From: Actinacidiphila glaucinigra
GTDB taxonomy: Bacteria; Actinomycetota; Actinomycetes; Streptomycetales; Streptomycetaceae
Direction: 5' to 3'
DNA: 64,000 nucleotides
NCBI RefSeq assembly: GCF_900188405.1
Contig: NZ_FZOF01000032.1
Location: forward strand, 35,787-99,786
The translations under genes were made by a program, and so were the position numbers. The notes under the pieces are model-generated. The model was not told the origin of the DNA. It searched no databases and saw only the letters and a program-made list of their open reading frames with translations. How positions within the stretch are numbered: position 1 is the stretch's first letter; each line of letters starts with the position of its first letter. This document shows, one piece after another, positions 61,315 through 64,000 of the stretch.

Positions 61315-61545
61315 TCAGTCCACTGAAGGGGCGGCCGCGTTCTTCACGCCGCCGATCGCGTCCGGGCCCGGGAGCGAGGCGCCGGGCAGGTCGCGCAGGG
61401 ACTCGTGCACGGCGTCCAGCCGGGCGTCCACCGCCGAGATCTCCCCGCGCAGCCGGCGTACGTGCGCATCCAGGGATGCGGCCTCGGCGGCCAGTGACAT
61501 GACGATCGCCCGCACGTCGCGGGTGTCATCGGTGTTCGGGAGCAT
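61315..61545 (-). CDS. Small coiled-coil protein
   Basis: A 76-residue protein, mostly a heptad-spaced helix (IVMSLAAEAASLDAHVRRLRGEISAVDARLDAVHESLRDL), likely a coiled coil. It is just upstream of the hydrolase gene (four bases between), so the two are one operon. A strong hairpin (61581-61625) precedes it. Function unknown. Confidence 0.6.
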   Translation of the reverse strand: MLPNTDDTRDVRAIVMSLAAEAASLDAHVRRLRGEISAVDARLDAVHESLRDLPGASLPGPDAIGGVKNAAAPSVD

Positions 61546-61580
61546 CGTCGCCCTCCAGGCGGATCGGCCGGTCGAGAAGG

Positions 61581-61625
61581 GAGCGGCCGGAGGCGGGGGC
61601 AGGGGACCCCATCCTCCGGCCGCTC
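61581..61625 (-). terminator. Hairpin terminator
   Basis: A 13-bp perfect stem (61581-61593 with 61613-61625) with a 19-base loop lies about 90 bases past the stop of the minus-strand gene at 61717. Confidence 0.65.
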
Positions 61626-61716
61626 TCCCGGCGCGGAGCGCCGGTCATGCACACTCTCGACAGGCCAGCCGTCCGGAACGTGACAACGAGGCGCGGGGGC
61701 CTCGCGGCCCCGGCCG

Positions 61717-62259
61717 TCAGACGGCGGCCCGGTACAGGCCGCGACCGGCCCGCTGCACCCTGGAGGCGCCCACCAGACGGTCGAGCGTGCTGCGCACCGC
61801 GTTGATGCTGCCGGCGTTCTCGTCGCGGCCGAGGGCGGCCGCGACCTCGCGGGCCCTGACCTCCGACCCGCCCGTGGTGGCCAGGTAGTCCAGGATCTGC
61901 TCGGTGAGCCTGCCGTAGCCGCCCACCGCGGAAGCGGCGGCCTGCTCCGCGACGGCGTCGCCGTCGCCGTCCTCGTCCGGGTGGCCGGGCTCCTCGGCCG
62001 CGCCGTCCTCCACGACGGGAGGCTGCCACTCCGCGGCCTGGTCGTCCTCGGCCTGGATGCCCGCGGCCGCGACGGCGGGACCCGTGACCGCGAGGTGGCT
62101 GAGGGCGCCGAGCGCCCTGCGCACCGATCCCAGATGGGCGACGACCGCCGCCAACTCCCGTTCGAGTGCCTGCTTCTGCGACTCGAGGCGCTGCAGTTCT
62201 CCCTGCAGGGCTCCGGCCGTGACCTGGAGATCCTCGGTCGTGTGCGCTGCTGAGACCAT
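61717..62259 (-). CDS. Coiled-coil and winged-helix-like protein
   Basis: A 180-residue protein: N-terminal coiled coil (VTAGALQGELQRLESQKQALERELAAVVAHL), an acidic linker, and a C-terminal winged-helix-like domain (YGRLTEQILDYLATTGGSEVRAREVAAALGRDENAGSINAVRSTLDRLVGASRVQRAGRGLYR). The paralogue at 62837 has the same layout. The domain suggests DNA or protein binding by a dimer. ATG 62259 has AGAGGA upstream; ATG 62271 is an alternative. Confidence 0.75.
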   Translation of the reverse strand: MVSAAHTTEDLQVTAGALQGELQRLESQKQALERELAAVVAHLGSVRRALGALSHLAVTGPAVAAAGIQAEDDQAAEWQPPVVEDGAAEEPGHPDEDGDGDAVAEQAAASAVGGYGRLTEQILDYLATTGGSEVRAREVAAALGRDENAGSINAVRSTLDRLVGASRVQRAGRGLYRAAV

Positions 62260-62363
62260 GTGTCCTCTCATTCCCGGCCCCTGGGGGCCAACGTCCGCGC
62301 ACACAGATTAGTACGGCGAACACACGGGGTGACCACACTGAACACCGACGGCGGTGCCCGGCA

Positions 62364-62702
62364 TTACGACTCGTCCGCGGTGACCTCGCCGACGTCCTCG
62401 GCATCGGCCGCCGCGAGCAGGGCGCGCGTCAGGTCGGGGAACCGTTCGTCCAGCTCGGCACGACGCAGCGTGACGTAGCAGCGCGTCCCCTCCTGGCGGG
62501 TCCGGGTGATGCCGGCCTCGCGCAGGATCTTCAGATGGTGGCTGAGCGTGGACTTCGCGACCGGCGCCCGCAGCTGGCCCCACCCGCGTTCCCTGCCGTC
62601 GGCCAGCACGCGCACGATCCCGATCCGCGTCGGATCGCTCAACGCGGCGAGGACGCGGGGGAGGCTCATCTCGCTCGCCTCTTGGGAATGCTGGTCGGCC
62701 AT
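62364..62702 (-). CDS. ArsR-family transcriptional regulator
   Basis: A 112-residue winged-helix regulator. LPRVLAALSDPTRIGIVRVLADG, APVAKSTLSHHLKILREAGITRTRQEGTRCYVTLRRAELDERFPDL is the family core. No Cys-x-Val-Cys metal box is seen, so it may be non-metal-sensing. It lies between two coiled-coil/winged-helix paralogues. Its promoter region holds a direct repeat one helical turn apart (62719-62735). ATG 62702 has a weak ribosome site. Confidence 0.88.
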   Translation of the reverse strand: MADQHSQEASEMSLPRVLAALSDPTRIGIVRVLADGRERGWGQLRAPVAKSTLSHHLKILREAGITRTRQEGTRCYVTLRRAELDERFPDLTRALLAAADAEDVGEVTADES

Positions 62703-62718
62703 ACGGTCACGATAACCC

Positions 62719-62735
62719 GAATGTTCGAAGAATGT
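62719..62735. promoter_or_regulatory. Candidate ArsR operator
   Basis: GAATGT occurs at 62719-62724 and 62730-62735, 11 bases apart and flanking TTCGAA, 17 bases upstream of the ArsR start. It suits autoregulation by a dimer. Confidence 0.45.
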
Positions 62736-62782
62736 GGAACCCCGGATCACGGCAACCCCGGATCACCGCAACCGCGGATCAC
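62735..62782. repeat. Three tandem 16-base repeats
   Basis: Units at 62735, 62751 and 62767 share GGCAACCCCGGATCAC with one to three changes each; a fourth degenerate unit follows to about 62800. They lie upstream of the ArsR gene. Confidence 0.75.
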
Positions 62783-62836
62783 CGGAAGCTGCGGGATCAT
62801 CGCGCCGGCCGGGACGGGGCCCGGGGCGACGCGGCC

Positions 62837-63277
62837 TCAGGACCGGCGCGCCCGGTAGAGGCCGCGGCCCGCGCGGTCGACGCGCGACGCCCCCACGAGG
62901 CGGTCCAGTGTGCTCCGCACGGCGTTGATGCTGCCGCTGTCGCCGTCACGGCCGAGGGCCGCGGCGACGTCGCGGGCTCGTACCTCGGTGTCACCGGACC
63001 GCTCGAAGAAGTCCATGATCTGCTCGGTGAGCCTCCCGTACGGACTGCCGGAGTCCGCGGGGGCCGCCGTGACGTCCGCGCGAGCGGCGGCGGACGACGG
63101 GGGCCGGATGACGGCCTGGAGGGCGCCGAGGGCCCGCTGCACCGAGCCGAGGTGCGCCATGACCGCGGCGAGCTCCCGCTCCAGGGCCTGCCTCTGGGCC
63201 TCGAGGCGCACCAGATCGTCCTGGAGGCTCTCCGCGGTGTGCTCGACGCTCCGCCCCTTCCGGGTCACCGAGGCCAT
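62837..63277 (-). CDS. Coiled-coil and winged-helix-like protein, paralogue
   Basis: A 146-residue protein with N-terminal coiled coil (AESLQDDLVRLEAQRQALERELAAVMAHL), short linker and a C-terminal domain nearly identical to that of the gene at 61717 (YGRLTEQIMDFFERSGDTEVRARDVAAALGRDGDSGSINAVRSTLDRLVGASRVDRAGRGLYR). AGGTGAGGGG precedes ATG 63277. Duplicate genes flanking ArsR suggest a small regulatory cassette. Confidence 0.75.
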   Translation of the reverse strand: MASVTRKGRSVEHTAESLQDDLVRLEAQRQALERELAAVMAHLGSVQRALGALQAVIRPPSSAAARADVTAAPADSGSPYGRLTEQIMDFFERSGDTEVRARDVAAALGRDGDSGSINAVRSTLDRLVGASRVDRAGRGLYRARRS

Positions 63278-63388
63278 GCGATCCCCTCACCTCCGCGCGT
63301 TCCGTGGTCACACGGATCGGCACCGTTCACAATCCCAATTTACGCGCCGAAAGGCGTGATGTCCCCACTCTTCGGAGGAAGCCGGGTG

Positions 63389-64000
<612 letters not shown>

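Noticed and set aside
61305..61332. TGTCACA on the plus strand near the start of the minus-strand hydrolase
   Set aside because: No GTC element at the 15-base spacing in either direction, and no plus-strand gene follows. Chance match within a GTGTCACA palindrome.
61658..61685. Minus-strand TGTCACG, 15 bases, CTGTCG ahead of the gene at 61545
   Set aside because: One mismatch in each half relative to the others, and a strong hairpin lies between it and the gene. Left out of the sixteen sites.

Overview
The DNA is very GC-rich with G/C-dominated third codon positions, GTG and TTG starts, many ATGA-type gene overlaps, a WhiB-like regulator, SpoIIE/PP2C phosphatases, DUF5994 proteins and a homodimeric pyruvate dehydrogenase E1. 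This points to a Streptomyces (or close relative) chromosome, probably an accessory or stress-related part rather than the conserved core. No rRNA, tRNA, CRISPR array, replication origin or intact insertion sequence was seen.

Layout. 0-2.5 kb: a small membrane protein and an ABC exporter. 2.6-3.4 kb: two truncated genes (an SDR and a thiamine-diphosphate enzyme) fused tail to tail at a rearrangement junction. 3.6-18.4 kb: a stress-type accessory stretch with a CDGSH protein, a HemK-like methyltransferase, two PP2C phosphatases, a Rieske/DUF2231 fusion, many tiny membrane or charged proteins, an IS5 remnant, an AlkZ-like protein, a MarR regulator, two DUF5994 genes and decayed genes. 18.4-31.3 kb: OsmC, WhiB, SDR, PP2C, NmrA-like epimerase with an ECF41 sigma factor, cupin, type II NADH dehydrogenase, two more ECF41-like sigma genes, an orphan cytochrome b and a hydrolase. 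31.5-40.2 kb: a secreted hydrolase, GNAT, two glyoxalase-fold proteins, a UvrA-like ABC protein, an aldo/keto reductase with divergent AraC regulator, and YceI. 40.2-48.1 kb: NmrA, a fumarate-reductase/aspartate-oxidase-like flavoprotein, a ferredoxin reductase divergent from a 7Fe ferredoxin and GNAT, and a large PAS-GAF-PP2C-ATPase protein. 48.2-55.3 kb: an ALF-repeat secreted protein, an AlkD-like protein, a two-component system divergent from an FtsX-type ABC transporter, and a 292-bp tandem duplication. 55.3-64 kb: pyruvate dehydrogenase E1, NmrA, cupin with TetR, a hydrolase, ArsR flanked by two coiled-coil/winged-helix paralogues, and a partial ABC ATPase.

The main result is a shared promoter. 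Sixteen intergenic sites between 19.0 and 59.1 kb fit [T/C]GTCACA, exactly 15 bases, then (CG or TT)GTC[T/A/G]. Each points at a gene and its -10 element lies 26-137 bases upstream of the first start codon. The -35 heptamer and the GTC core match the promoter described for ECF41 sigma factors, and one complete and two aberrant ECF41-family genes lie inside the same region; both aberrant ones carry the site. The site precedes OsmC, WhiB, two PP2C phosphatases, two cupins, NDH-2, cytochrome b, a hydrolase, two NmrA epimerases (one leading into pyruvate dehydrogenase E1), a flavoprotein oxidoreductase, ferredoxin reductase, ferredoxin, and the two aberrant sigma genes. I infer a locally clustered ECF41 regulon rewiring electron input (pyruvate, NADH), carriers (ferredoxin, flavins, cytochrome b) and peroxide or electrophile defence. 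The motif was read directly; its assignment to ECF41 rests on family knowledge and inference.
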